Assembly: GCA_037976565.1 (NCBI GenBank)
Contig: CP137666.1
Span: 58,476,125 to 58,540,124, forward strand
Length of the DNA: 64,000 nucleotides
Origin: Mesocentrotus franciscanus
Taxonomy: Eukaryota; Echinodermata; Echinoidea; Camarodonta; Strongylocentrotidae
Direction of reading: 5' to 3'
Of this stretch, positions 25,566-39,308 are shown in pieces (the stretch's first letter is position 1; each line of letters starts with the position of its first letter). Position numbers and translations under genes: made by a program. The notes under the pieces were generated by a model that saw only the letters and a list, made by a program, of their open reading frames with translations, made no database searches and was not told the origin of the DNA.

Positions 25566-25592
25566 TTGAAACCCTAACCCTAACCCTAACCC
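25566..25592 (-). repeat. Short interstitial telomere-like repeat
   Basis: Three CCCTAA units in a row (TTAGGG on the other strand), preceded by degenerate CTAA/CTTAA words from about 25500. Echinoderm telomeres use TTAGGG. Too short to be a chromosome end. Confidence 0.7.
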
Positions 25593-27534
25593 CATATCCT
25601 AAAATGAAGCCAGGATCAAAATGTCACCTGAGCAAATGTTGGATAACCTACATGTACTTTTCAATCAATTTTTTTGTGTATCACTGATCTGTGTTGCACC
25701 CAACTAAAGTATTTAACTCTCAATTATGATTGAATTTGACTTTTCCACGTAGTCTGGTTGTTTATCAAGTGTTCCTAACATGCTATCAATTTCAAATGAG
25801 ACGAAACAGGAAGCATCCTTTCTCTCATTGCATGTAACTCACGATTCAGAAAACATTGGAAAGGGCCGATGATAAAATAACCATCAAAACTGGTTTGGGA
25901 GTGTGTCATTATCTTTAAGATGAGAATTGTACGACTCAAGGATGTGAAATAGATATTGGTCAAGACATGGAGGGAATTAGTCAATGTTCTGATAATCCAA
26001 ATGTCTTCCCGGGTAATTTTTAAATGATCATGAATATTTTCAAAAGGAAACAAGTGTCTACCATGATGATGCAATGAATGTTAACAAAATGTCAAGCAGC
26101 CTTTCTTTTTAAAGGGAAATAAAGTTCTGTTACAAATTTGGCATGAATGGTAGCCCTACCCCCTCCCACACACACAAAAAAAAATCACAAGAAACAAAGT
26201 ACGGAAAGTTTTTAAAAAATTAGTTCACCTCCTTTTAATCAAACAATCTAATAGCAAAGCTATGGATAGTTGAAAGTTGAGATAACTAACTATGATGTGG
26301 AGACCTTCCTATTGGAAATGTGGTCATGATGCGTGATGCCATACGTGCACATACCGGTAGGTCTCCATTATCTGTGTATTATCAGATTACTTAGAATGGT
26401 ATAAAATTCCTGAAATATCACAATAAACATATCTTTGCATGTCACCTCTTGTGTTTCATAATTACTCATTGTGATGATATTATCACTGTTCTTTCAAGTT
26501 TGAGGGATTCAAGTCCAGTTTAACTTAGAAATAACCAGTTCCCTGTCACATGTCATTTTCATTTCCATTTCAACATCTGGACTGTTGCACAATCAAAACC
26601 GAAAGCAAAGTTTAATGACTAAATTGTTTGTCCGTGGTCAGAAAACACATTTGTCTTTTGTAAGGATACCCTCACTCCATCAATCTTTGACATGTTAAGC
26701 AAATGTGACATGCTTGAAAACATAACAAGGTCAACATCTACATGATCTCAAAATGGTTTGACAGTAAAAACATGAGGTCAAAGGGAATACGTCATAGTAA
26801 TTCATAGTCATGGAAAGCTGTCAACTGATTTATTCTTCTTTAAATACATTTTAATGTTGCAAAGCTATATTTTCCTTTCTAAATTGGCTGAATTTGAATC
26901 TGCCTAACCCAATTGCGCCATTTTGTGAAGATTCTTCTGAAATGATGCTAAAAACCAGTCCCATATTATCATCAGCAACATTGTGCTCAGCCCCCATTCA
27001 AACAACCAAAATTCATCATATCACTATACAACGTTTGTATAAAGTAATAACACAGTGAAATGCATGTTTGAGCATAATTTTGATTGAAAACGCGATAATG
27101 AATCAGGATCATGTTCCAGTCTGAACTTTGTATGTATGAAAACTGTGCAACTGTGTTGCACTCATCGTGAGCGCAATGATTGGCCAGCTATCATGTCAAC
27201 TGACCTCTCCAAAACCAGTGTGTATACATGTTATTTTTTTAAACAATGTTTTTATTCTAGAGTGTACGCCTCTTTCTCCATACTATGATTCTTTATACAA
27301 CGTTTCTTCTACACATTTCATAAAAAAAGTTGTTAGTGTGAACAGGTTAAAAGATGACTTCCGGATAGACCGGTATCTGGTGTGACGTTGAATGATGGGA
27401 GACAGAGACCAACGGAGACAGCTGAGCAACACTCATTCACATCGCTGTGTTTGTCAAGATGAGATTTATTTGGTATTTGGATTGCCTGAGCTATTCTGGG
27501 ATCAGTCCTTCCAAGAATAGTTTCACAGTGGCTA

Positions 27535-27894
27535 GGTTCACACGACTTAGAGTTTAGCTCATGGTTTTAAACTTAAACATTATCTTGAGTTTCGTATAAT
27601 CATAGTTTACTTCAAGTTCCACACCATAAGTGATCTTATTGTTAGTGCAATAACTAATAGCCTCAGGGGTTTCACTTCAAGTTATGTACTGTGCGGACGC
27701 AAGCGACTTTGAGGCTTTACCAGCTTGTAGTTACCGCTGCTGGTTCAGTTTTTTTATAAATTAAACCTCGAGCAGTCATTTTGCTGACGTGTGAACCCAC
27801 ATTATTGTCAATGGGCCATTGTTTAAAACTTTGAGTATCCACTAACTTTTAGAGTTTAAAAAAGTTTTAAAACTATGACAACGCTGTGTGAACA
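27535..27894. mobile_element. Probable TIR element (about 360 bp)
   Basis: The left end GGTTCACACGAC pairs with the inverted right end GTTCACACAGCG, and both are followed by CATGGTTTTAAAC / CATAGTTTTAAAAC. The inverted similarity is imperfect, so boundaries are approximate. Confidence 0.5.
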
Positions 27895-28857
27895 TGGTGA
27901 AGGAGATATGTCCTAGGTTTTAAGGTCAATTACATGTACGTGTTTATAATTCATGACCCTGTTTCACTTACGATATGTAAGCTACACTAGAAATTATATT
28001 GGCTGAAAGCAAATTTGCTATGGACTTGTGGTAGTTGCCATGATCAAGTAAAAGAGCCCAGGGATCCTGTAACACAAAGATAAGTTAGCGATTGATTGCT
28101 ATTTTGCTATGGATCACTATTATCAATTGATCATGTGATCAATCAATTCAATTTTGTTATAAAGCTTTGTTATAAAGGCCCCGGGACGCCATGAGTAAAA
28201 TGCTTAAGGCAACAGGCTGTGAAAGTAGTGTTTCAAATTACTTGTTTTTCATGTGATATTTCATTCTTTAGTAGAACTATGACATACACAAACAAAGCAA
28301 ACATATATTTATATGAAACTGAATTACTTACAGGTTACTACATCCATTAGTTAGTCTCAAAAGAGACCTTGGAGCAAAAAGAAAAAAAATGTGCACAAAT
28401 TCCCTTTCTTATGGTTCCATATTCGTAACTTGGTATTCTATATTTGAGCATCAAGGGACACATACTTTCTGTTACCTTTTACCCAATTTTCTTATCATAA
28501 TACTCCCTTGAGTTGACAGTAATAATGTATCTCCAATAAATGCACAATCTTTTTGGAGTACACTGCAATAATCATAAAGCATACTCCAACACCAATTCAC
28601 TGATTTATTGACAATAATATTATTGAGCTGGTGATACCATAGCATAACAGTTTTATGAGGGGATAAATATATCTTCCATTCAGTAGTTGTGTCTTATAAA
28701 TAGCCCAGACCATGCAGCACACCAGTAGCTAATGCACATCTCAGCTGGGTAGCTCTGGTATATCTCACAGTATATCCATCCCATCTTTTTTCCCGATTCA
28801 GTTATTTGGTCATATCTTCCAACAATAGATTTCCAACAATAGATTTCCCCCACTTTA

Positions 28858-29366
28858 TTAAACGGAAAGTCCACCCTAATAATAAGCTGGTTTTAATAAA
28901 AGCAGAAAAAACAAGAAAAACAAATTAGTGAAAGTTTGAGCAATATCCAATTAAAAGTATGAAGATTATGAATTTTTAAAGTTTTCATCGGTGAAACACA
29001 AATTGGCAACACTGTGATGGATCTTGCGAGGTTCTCTCCAATTTGCTCTGTACAGACATTTCATAAACTTTCATTTTCTTAATTATTTGCAATAATTATA
29101 TTTACAATAATTATATTTAAGGTGTATGTACGATTGAACATTTCTTTAGGGATAATAACAATTTCAATTTTTTTGTACAGAGAAAATAGGAGGGAACCTT
29201 GCAAGATACATCACAGAGTTGCCAATTTGTGTTTGATTGATCGCAACTTCAAAAATTCACTTTCTTATTTTTAATCAGATAAAGCTCACATTTTCTGTGA
29301 CCCATTCCTCTCATTAGTCTGCTTCTATTAAAACCAACTTAATATCAGGGTGGGCTTCTTCTTTAA
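28858..29366. mobile_element. Foldback element: long near-palindrome (about 509 bp)
   Basis: The two halves are inverted copies over most of their length: AAGTCCACCCTAATAATAAG at the left pairs with the right end AGGGTGGGC, CACAAATTGGCAAC (left arm) with GTTGCCAATTTGTG (right arm), and CTCTGTACAG near the centre with TTGTACAGAG. TTAA is present at both outer ends. Foldback transposons are known from sea urchins (the TU elements), but family membership was not tested. Confidence 0.75.
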
Positions 29367-31620
29367 TATCAAAATATGATGTTTTCTATAGTATTGTACC
29401 GTTTCTAATTTTTAAAAGCCATTAAATAAAGGAAAAACATCTGTATGGATGCACTCTTAGAGTATTTGCTATCAACTTAAGCCGTTGATAGTATGATGAT
29501 CATGACGTCAGACACACGCTTCACTGCACTCCATTCCATTTGTTTTCCAACGCTTCGTAATTGGCCTGTGCGGGTAGTAAATTTCTGGCAGCATTTGACG
29601 TGAGCAGGATTTATTGGTACACTTCATCAAACTAAAAGCAGTATAATATCATGCATGATGCGGCTATTTTAGTTCCTGTGTAGCCCTCAATGTGTTTGAA
29701 GGAATCGCAGTCAAAGCAAATCATACTTGGGATTATTCAAGGGAGGAAATAGGGAAGAGTTATGGGAGAGCCCTCGTATGTTCGTAGGTGAATTAGCACT
29801 GACAGGTTAATAACTATCACTGAGATTTAATAAAATGATCTATTAGGTATTGCAATTTTGGGGGTATTCATGGCTAAATATAACTGGTTTCATGCTGAAA
29901 TGAATTGAGGCAGTTGTATATCATACCTGACATCAACAATGAAAGATACAATTCATGCTGAACTAAATAGAACTTGATGAGTTGAACCTATTTTTAATGA
30001 AACCCAATGTCAAAATCATTCAACCTGACTTGCGAATGACTATGAACATTATATATTGAATTGTGTGAACATCACAAACTAATATCTGATCATAATTCCC
30101 ATTTGAAAAATACAGTGTGGCACTGAGATTGTGTAAAATGCAATGTTTGGAAAGAATATTCAAACAAGGAGAGAAGGGTCCATTCATATTCATACAAAGA
30201 CAGCAAAACATATTTATGTTTCTTAATTCAAGCGGGTCACAGCTTTAAAATTGTATTTCTCCCTTTATTGTCAGTAAGTTAGCAATGGTTCTTTTGTTCT
30301 TTCTAGTTTCCCTTAAATATATCCAGATTGTATTTCTCCCTTTCTGTGACCATGCATACTTCCATAACATCCAATAAAATGCCCTTCAATATATATTTTT
30401 GTGTAACTAACACTGAATATGAATCAATGCTAATCTTTAAAAACTTCCCCAGTATGCTATCGGCCAAACTTTGAATTGAAGAAGCTGAAGCAAATATCAT
30501 AAAATGAGAGCCCAAACGACAACAACTCTGCATTATTATCAACAAGCTGAGGCCTCTCTGGCTCTCAAAAGTTGATATACAGATTTTTTTTAAATACAAG
30601 ATTTTTCTTAAACTTTTATTACAGATCAAAGCGATGACAAAGGAACAAAAATTACAACATAAAAAGATAGTTGAATAACTTGTGAATGAAATGAATCATT
30701 TTGTAATGATTGAAATTTAAAAATAAAAGCAATGATTTCGTGCAGATGCTCTAACAAAGTGACACAAAATGTGGAAAAAGGGCCAAATAACGGGACTTAC
30801 CTGATCTGTGTTATTTTTCAGAACAGGTAAAGAACTGCGTAAGTTGCTAGGTCTCTACAGGAATTAACAGAGAAATGGAAATATGACAGAGGTTCACTTT
30901 CAGAGTCAACAAAAGTCAACTTTGAACTACCTAACTGCTACTTAGTGACAGCTTAGGAAGGATTATTCCTTACCAATAATACTTGATTGACTGCTTACAT
31001 ATGCTTCAATTTTAGATTTGACTTTTCAAGTTTCTGCTAAAAAGTACAATTTTGAAGTGAGCTAGTACCACAGCATATTATTACCTCTTTATTTCCTAAG
31101 GATGATGGGTGGGATTTTAAAACACACCTCTACCTGATCATACCTACATTTTTTCACTTTCACTTAGACAGCCTCCATTTATAATTTACTGCAAAATTTT
31201 GAGCACAACTGTGAAAAATTAGTTTTGTATAATTAAAGCTGTTTACTATCAAGCTGAGTGAGTTCCACAGATGTCACTGCTCCTACATGCACACTCAACA
31301 ATGCAAGATAACAACAAATCTTGCTTGAAAAAAATGTAAGCCTATATATTAAATATCTGCATTCTTGGTTGATCACAAAAACACGTAATATACCGTGACC
31401 ATGGCCATTACAAATAGACCATTTGTTTAGAATGGTCAAAGGTATATAAACTGACCATGGGTCCAAGGTAATTGGGTATAAATTTACCTATTTCTTTGAA
31501 GTTAGCTCTGAAGGTCATGTGACTTCTTGCAGAGAATTCCTTCAATCACAAATATTTTGGATAATATTTGAGACTTTATCCTCATAGTTTGTACAGTTTG
31601 GCTCTTCAGTGAGGTGAAAT

Positions 31621-31697
31621 ATAGTCTGCCAAGAGCCAGAAGGGCATTAAGTCATGCATTCACTCAGAGTTATTGCCTTTCTTACTCTCAGTAGACA
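31621..31697. repeat. Hairpin repeat, full-length unit
   Basis: The left arm is GTCTGCCAAGAGCCAGAAGG then GCATTAA; the right arm (TTATTGCCTTTCTTACTCTC then AGTAGAC) is its degenerate inverse. This is a good single representative of the unit, about 77 bp. Confidence 0.65.
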
Positions 31698-32444
31698 AAA
31701 TGCAAAAATGTAATCCACTGGACTTTACAGAAATTAAAGTTAGAAATAAGTTCAAAGGCCGGGACTCATTAAATCCTTACATAAACATAACTTTTCAAAG
31801 TTGTGGAACAGAAATAAGAAGTTCCTTTGTAATATGGTTTACATGGCCCTGACTATATTGTATCTGTAAATACATATTTAAATATATTGTGAGAAATTTG
31901 ACGAAGGACAAATATTTCTGCAAATTGACAGAAATGTTGTTTGTCAGGCAGTCCATACTGCCTTGCAATAATCAATTTGATAAATTGCATTACAATACTC
32001 AATTTCTTCACGACATATAATCTGGCCAAAATTGAGTTTGAACGAATTCCACATGCCATATGGACCTCATTACAATTGCAAATAATCCTTATTTTGATCG
32101 ACAAACCAATGGAAAGGGTTTGTCAGTTTGAAATTCAAGAATACTGGACAAACTTCAACATTTTTTGTTAGTATTTGTTTTGTAGATTTGTGGCAGCTTG
32201 ATTTGGGTTTGTAGTTCAAGGTTGAAGTTTTGTTTAACAACTATGCAAAGATATGTAATCCAAAACACTGTTAATTAACATTGTAGACAAAGGCAATGTG
32301 ATGTACTAGGTTTAGTTAACAACTAAATTAACATTTCCAGTAACTGAAATAACTAAAAAGAGAAGTGGGCCAAAGAATGAAAGCTATGCTGTAATACATG
32401 CAGAGGAATAGGTAACAAAATTGAATGTTTAAAACAAAACAAAT

Positions 32445-32508
32445 AGAGAGTAGAAACAGAACAAGACAGAGATACAGAGAAAGAAAGAAAGGGAGAGAGA
32501 GAAAGGGG

Positions 32509-32540
<32 letters not shown>

Positions 32541-32658
32541 TGGGGCAGATAAAGGGAGCGAGAATGTGAAAGGGGGAGAAAAAGAGAAAGGGAGAGAAAA
32601 GGAGAGGGTGTGTGTATGTGTGTGTGTGTGAGAGAGAGAGAGAGACAGAGAGACAGAC

Positions 32659-32693
<35 letters not shown>

Positions 32694-32710
32694 GGAAGGA
32701 GAGAGAGAAT
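32445..32710. repeat. GA / GT / GACA compound microsatellite
   Basis: GA-rich sequence passes into a short (GT)n run (about 32606-32630) and then (GACA)n (about 32642-32692). Confidence 0.95.
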
Positions 32711-35700
32711 TCTTTAATTTATTAACAGAAAGAAAAGCAAGAAGAGCAAGAAAAAAAGTATGGAGTGACTTCCCATCATAATCAGCACAATCTGCACTGT
32801 TGGCTCTGTTTTATGAATGAAAGTAAACTCCCAATTCATTCTGTCAGCATATTCTCATTAAGCCTAAATTACTGGTAAAATGTTCAAAACAGAGATCAGT
32901 CTAGAATAGAACTTCTGTTCGGCTTGGTCTATGAAGAAGAACTAATTAAACTTTAATCATTTCCTTCAGGTCTCTTCTAAGAGTACACCTAACATCCATC
33001 ACTGATTCAAAATATGGTTTGGCTTAAAAGTAATCTCAGGTGTTATACAAAAAGTCTGAAATTGTTATTAGAATGATGTGATAATTTTGCCGCAAAATAA
33101 ATTCTTTGAAATGCATCAGTTCTTTAATACTCCTGATATGATTATTTTGCCACAAATACATGTTATGAAATTTACTACTCCAGATAATACTACATGGATA
33201 CACTATGATACATTAATTCTATGATTCTAGATGAGTGGTAAACTAGCAATATATCAAGGTTGGAAAACAAAAGTGATGATGCAGCTTTAAGTTCCAGAAA
33301 AATGTGAGACAAATAATTGAGAAAAATATCAAAGAAACAGATCACATAATCTGTTGATCTGTTTTTCATCCTAACTGTCATTTTATTTTTATCTGGGTCA
33401 TTTTATCGGTCATCCAAAATAAACATAAGATCGAATGGTGCATACTTACACCCCTAGGTGGGCGCGTTGACAGTGCCCATTTTAAGGAATTATGTCTGAT
33501 GGGTTGTGACAGAGATAGAAGGCATTGGTTGATGTTTGGGACAGCTCAAATGCATTCTAGGTGTTATCTTCAGAGTATGCAATATTCATGAAATTATTTC
33601 ACCTTGCCTTTGTTGGATTAGAATTGAAAATGAAAATAGAGGGAAAAAGGAATACAAATTGAATAGGGAGGGGGCTACTAAATGAAAATTGCATCCAAGA
33701 AGTTAGAGTTTTATTTTCCATTTGATGCTAACATTTGACCATTACACACAAACAGAGAAATCATTTGTTTATAAGATTGTGACTTAAAATTGAACAGAAT
33801 AAAAACAATTAAATTCTGATCACACTGCTAATCTCACCCTCAGAAAGAAAACAAAATAGCTCATGAAGTGTTGTTAGGGAGAAGCAAGAGCGTAAAGGTG
33901 TAATAAATGCATAAAAACGTGTAAAAATATCCTTGAGGTTATCTTTATTATTAAACCTCAAATTTCTGTAATATTATATATACGGACAATAAAGCTTGAA
34001 TCTTGAAACTCGAATACAAATTTGAAGAAGAAGAAAAATTAAATTATGTTATAGTAAGTTACTCACAGATAAAGGGATGCATTGTTCTTTCCAAAATTAT
34101 TCCTGCATTTTGCTATCCTCTGGGCAAAGTCGTATTATAAATTACAATTTTCTGTGGGGGAGTGTGAATGCTTTCAGTATAACAGCCAATAAAACCACTA
34201 AACACCCACTGGATACATACAAATCATTTTTCATTGCCTAAAAGGATAAATAAATATGCAATTCTGGACCAAGATCAAAACACATTTCTTCAGAAATGTC
34301 ACATGACAAGATACAAGTAGTCTGCATTTTCTCACTCTTCACTTTTATATAAATATAAGATTTCTCTTAAATCTTTCACAGATCATCCATTTGAAGCATT
34401 CTTCTTGGATAAAATTGTAAGAAATGGAATTGCCATTGTTTGGATTAGCCTTTAAGAATATGAACAAGTATGACTCATTATCTTTTTATAAATGACAAAT
34501 GATAAAAGACAGACATGGAGACTTTACAAAACAGTTCGTATCTACTAAAATTGTTTGAAGATTGTACAAACAATTAAGGGAATAAAAAGTCCAATCCATT
34601 CTTTTTTTAATGATAAAAATTCATGGTTTCTTTTAGTGTGGACCTTTGTAAATCATAAAAATGGATCCCTCATGTTTAGAAATACCCATTTTAAAAGAAA
34701 TTTGTTTTAAATCTTTGAGAATATTTATGAGCTATGAATTATAATTGAGATCTACTTCATTTTTGCAATATCTTTAAAAACAAGAGTTTTAAGTATCACA
34801 CATGTTCCCCTTAGTTGTGCTTCACATGAATCTCTCCATGTCATGATTTTAATGACCCCAAAAGATTGTCAAAATTGGTTAGTTGGTGCGCAGCATCGAG
34901 CACATAAAGTGTTAATTTAGAGCAAACATAAGCTGAGATTGTTTAGTAAAGGTGGGGGAGGAGAGGTAAAAATGAACAGAGAAACTAGATAAAATGGATA
35001 TGTTTGGGGAAATAAAGACACATAAATTTGGATTGTCACATATGCTTGGCTCCTCAGATACAAGTTCAAGGCCATTGCTTGTAAGGAATTTATAGGTTTA
35101 TTTAGTGACTCGTCAATGTCTTGGATTCTGTTTTGATTTGGCGTTTTGTCACTCCACCCAAATGTTTATACCACTAACAGAGACTCTGCTGCAGTAAATC
35201 AATGAATTATGAAGCTGGAACTATATGCCACCATGCCAACATGTTAACTTTATATCAGAACGAGTGTTCACTGGACTAACATCCCAACCACTACCCCCTG
35301 GACAACTATTCTTGTCCAAAAGGGATAATTGTTAATAATACTTAATAGGTAGGGCCTAATAATTTTTCAGGAGGGGAGATTTTGTCAAAATAATGATGAA
35401 TTTAGTCTGCCATATTGGGGGAATGCCTCATAAAATTCAGGGGAGGCTGAATATAATCATGAAATTAAAATGTGCCCTACAGCAGAGCTTTATAGAATGA
35501 ACAAATAAAAGAATGGTTCTCATAAAAAGATACAATACTTTCCTTTTTTACATAACCATTTTAATCTACAAGTTGATGTTGGGAGGCGTAACAATTTTTT
35601 TTAGTAGGTTGAAACCCAGACAAAGACATGAGCAAAATCAAATTCTTCTCCTGTACCTCTTTATGGAAGTTCTATCCAAGGAAAATGCCAAGTTTAAGAA

Positions 35701-36162
35701 AATAAGGTCAAAGGAGCACTGCTGGGGGTCTACTTGACCTTCATAGCAGAGACTTAATGGCTTTAGACTTGTAGCTCTTTCTGCTTAGCCCTTAAAAGCC
35801 CTAGATTAACCCAGATTCCATATATTCAAGAGAGGTGAAAAGTATCTTCTTCCTTCAAAAAAACACTCTCAGATAATATATAATGATTGTCAGTCGGGGG
35901 CCCTTATGTCTTTAAATGTGAACTGGGATATATCCCCCAAAACCCTTGTACTCGTCTGATGGGTAATTTACAAAGAGTGATTTGTTTACAGGATTTTTGT
36001 TCAGGTAAAGAAACAGGTCATGGGTGAAATGGGACTGCATCGAGTGGGGGCTCCTTTGGGGGGAAGTAGACGTTTAGTACTAACAATGTGTTTCTCTATG
36101 ATGTCTCCATCAGTGTTTGAGATGAAGCAGGAATCCAAAATGGCTGACACCATGATATCATT

Positions 36163-36312
36163 TGTTGAGAGCCAGAAGGGCATTACCTCAAGCAGGGGCA
36201 CAGCAAGATGGAGGGAACTAGGGGGGGGGGGTCATTTAATACTGTGTTAAGAGACAGAAGGGCAGTTAGGCTCTCTTTAAGTATATGACTTAATGCCCTC
36301 TGGCTCTAAGAA
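36163..36312. repeat. Hairpin repeat: one half unit plus one full unit
   Basis: TTGAGAGCCAGAAGGGCATT at 36166 is a lone left arm. At 36245-36312 GTTAAGAGACAGAAGGGCAG pairs with ACTTAATGCCCTCTGGCTCT. A (G)10 run lies between them. Confidence 0.6.
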
Positions 36313-38188
36313 GCCAACATTTGAATATCTTAGAACTATGCTTTTGGTGTTCTTAGAAAAGATGTGGCTAACTTGTAGGCAAATTTTCTCAACCCCCCCC
36401 CCTCTTTCAAATATTCTAGCCATATCCCAAACTAAAACAAAGTATTGTGCCTCTTGTATAAATCAGTGCAAAGTTTACCCTTCATCCTGACAGTGAAAAT
36501 ATACAAATTGAATAGAAAAAACGAATAGGACAAAATTACATAATGAAACAATGAAACAGTGAAACAGGTAGATTGGGGCACTGTTTCTTAATTTCAATAA
36601 AGAATCAATACTTGCCATGAGAATATATTTGGTATGAGAATGTACTTCTCTTACAATGAATATATTAAATATATGTTCCAACCCATGATATTGACCTCTT
36701 AATTTTTTTTTAATGGGCCCCATATCTTCAATGAATGATGGTGGGAGGTGGTTATAATCTGCCTGTAATTCATTCAACCTGTCTCACCCACAGAAACATT
36801 CCTACACATCACAACAATTAGGAGATTAATACTCTTAAGGATTATTAATATACGTGGGACTACCTGCTCCCCGATTGATTCCGTAGGCGTTCCTGACCCT
36901 TCACATAAACAATCCTCTCTCAGGTATGCCCATCAGAAGAGAAAGGGTAAGACATTCCTGAGATTTCTGGGATTCTTTAGGCTTGACAAGACACCATTTA
37001 GAGTCTGGGTGGAGTCCATCCAAAACTGACAAACAAGAATCCAGGGAGTACATCCAACCAGACACCTGACATCTATTTATTTGTACATATGTTTCTAATA
37101 TATTTCTCACAAACTCAACTACCACTGCAAAGACAAATCCTTCTCTTTTGTCGTTGTCGTTGAATTATATCCGGACTCTATAACAAGTTTGTATTTTTGT
37201 TGGACAGGCTTTACACGCAAGGCCTGTCAAAACACATTCCTCAGATCACTCCCAATCCAAAATAGCCATATTTCTCAGAGCTAGGAGATAAACTATATAT
37301 TTCAATATTTTGATTTGTGGTTTCACAACCCAGCAGGAAGCTGATTTGAACTGTCTCTTTGCTGATTTCATTTTCATTTTCATACTATATTCCTTTGGGG
37401 AACTTTTTATGGCTATTTCTGTCTTTATATGGTTGTCTTTTCTGACTTTGCTTGACCCTGTAGGTTCCGGATCCTTTCCCTCCATTATCACAGATTTTTT
37501 TCTGGAGTCTTTGTCGAGTCTTTGTCAAATCTTGTAATCTCAATTTCTCATTCTGGTCAAGCATGGTCAAATACAAGAGTTTACAATTTTCACAAGTACA
37601 TTTAAAATATAAGCAAAAGTTGTAGTACCCTTTCTTTTTTAGAAATAAAAATATATAAAACTTCAAAATATATCCAATAAGCTAGGAACAGAATGTGACA
37701 GAGGTCCTGTATTTACAGACATACCAGCAAAGAAGAAGGTATTTTCTATTGTTATATCATACTATACTATCAGCCTCATATGATGAACGTATGACAACAA
37801 AGACACACTCACACAAAAAAGATAAACATATACTTAGAGTGAAAGAAAGCAAAGCGCATCAGAAATAGAAATGTATCAAAGAGTGATTATTGGAGAAAAA
37901 CATGCAATAAACAATATGCGTTTTCAAGCTGATTAAGTTGACATAATGATAATTCAACTACTGTCAGTAAAATTTTCCCTTTTTCTGATTTGACAAACAG
38001 AAGGTAATGAAAAGCAACAGTGCACACATAATTATGTATCCTTTAAGTAGAATGAAAATAAGGAAATACATGGTACACCATCCAAGGTTGTTATCTGAAT
38101 TATGTTTTCATTCCAAATAAAAACATTTCCCTCTAAACATTTGACATTTTGCCAAGTCCTTGATGATTAATGAATGAAAAAAAAAATT

Positions 38189-38324
38189 GCCATACCAAAC
38201 TTTCCTAACACATGAACAAGTGTGATATAGGACTAACAGTATTGTACAATTTGCAGGATGGCCATACCAAACTTTCCCAACAAGTGTGATATGGGACTAA
38301 CAGTATTGTACCATTTGCAGGATG
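38189..38324. repeat. Two-copy tandem duplication (72 and 64 bp)
   Basis: GCCATACCAAACTTTCC begins both copies (38189 and 38261), and both end TTTGCAGGATG. The second lacks about 8 bp (in the CACATGAACAAG stretch) and has a few substitutions. Confidence 0.9.
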
Positions 38325-39308
38325 GTGCCCAAGTATTTTGTTAGGAGAGCGGCAAAGGTCTTAGTGCTCCCCCTGATGCCACACCCAGTCATTTGGCTTG
38401 ATGTGAGGATAGCCCACGAGATCACAGACTACTGGTATAAATACAGTTCATAAGACTGAGAGTGTTAGTCTCAGGAATTCTCAGAACAGTTTTCTTAAGG
38501 CCTGCTAGACCCACTTGTAATTGGTCTTGTGGGCGATTCATGAGACCAACATTGGCAGTCTCAGGGGCTGTAATATTACAGAAGATCTAGGCCTATCCCT
38601 TTATGTTGTGTTATTCTTAAGGTTTTCAACACAAAGATGAGTTGATATTTTGTAACCTCAGAATTCCTGTTCTCAAAAAAAAAAAAAAAATTATGAATGA
38701 TTAATAAATTACATTACATTATACTAAAAGATGTACAAGGTTGTGCATTTACCCATAATTATACTACTCATCGAATGATGAAACATACAAGGAAGGTATG
38801 GGGAGAGCTTTTAGGAGAAAAGTGCATAAACTTTTGGTCCCAACTCAGCACAATCCTCTCATGTATCCAGATCACAATCTTTTCCAGAGGGGCTAAAATA
38901 GATTGATTTTCTCTTATCCTCCCTGAGGAGGAAATATCAAGGAACTTTCATCCTTCCTTACGACAATTTCCCCTTCATATTTTATTCTTCAAATGTTCCC
39001 AAAACAAGCGATTTATGAATCCGATCCGAGGTACGTGATGCTCAGGAATAACGCAAGGGTGAAAGTGATGTTTTTGAACATGAGTTTGTCCTGGGTTGGC
39101 TCCGCTTTTCCTGATCATGTCAAAACTGATCAGAAATAAAATAGGGGGGGGGGGCTTTATTGATCTAAGATAGAGCACGTGCGGAGTTTCGTGATGAAAT
39201 GGATAAAAGAATGCTTTTACATCATCGTAAGTGTCTTTCTTCATTATCGATAAAATCCTTAGAGATGAATGATAAGATATTTTATGGCATTTTTAAACTT
39301 TGTGTCAG

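Larger units (their letters stand above)
20305..27534. other. Intergenic, no gene seen
   Basis: Microsatellites (20820-21448) and a short telomere-like run (25566). The open frames are short and unsupported. Confidence 0.6.
29367..39308. other. Intergenic, no gene seen
   Basis: It contains the hairpin repeats at 31621 and 36163, the compound microsatellite at 32445 and the duplication at 38189. GGACAATAAAGCTTGAATC near 33985 resembles the 3' tail of some LINEs but stands alone. Confidence 0.55.

Noticed and set aside
33945..34015. LINE 3' end (AATAAAGCTTGAATC tail-like sequence)
   Set aside because: Too short and isolated; no reverse transcriptase remnant was seen upstream.
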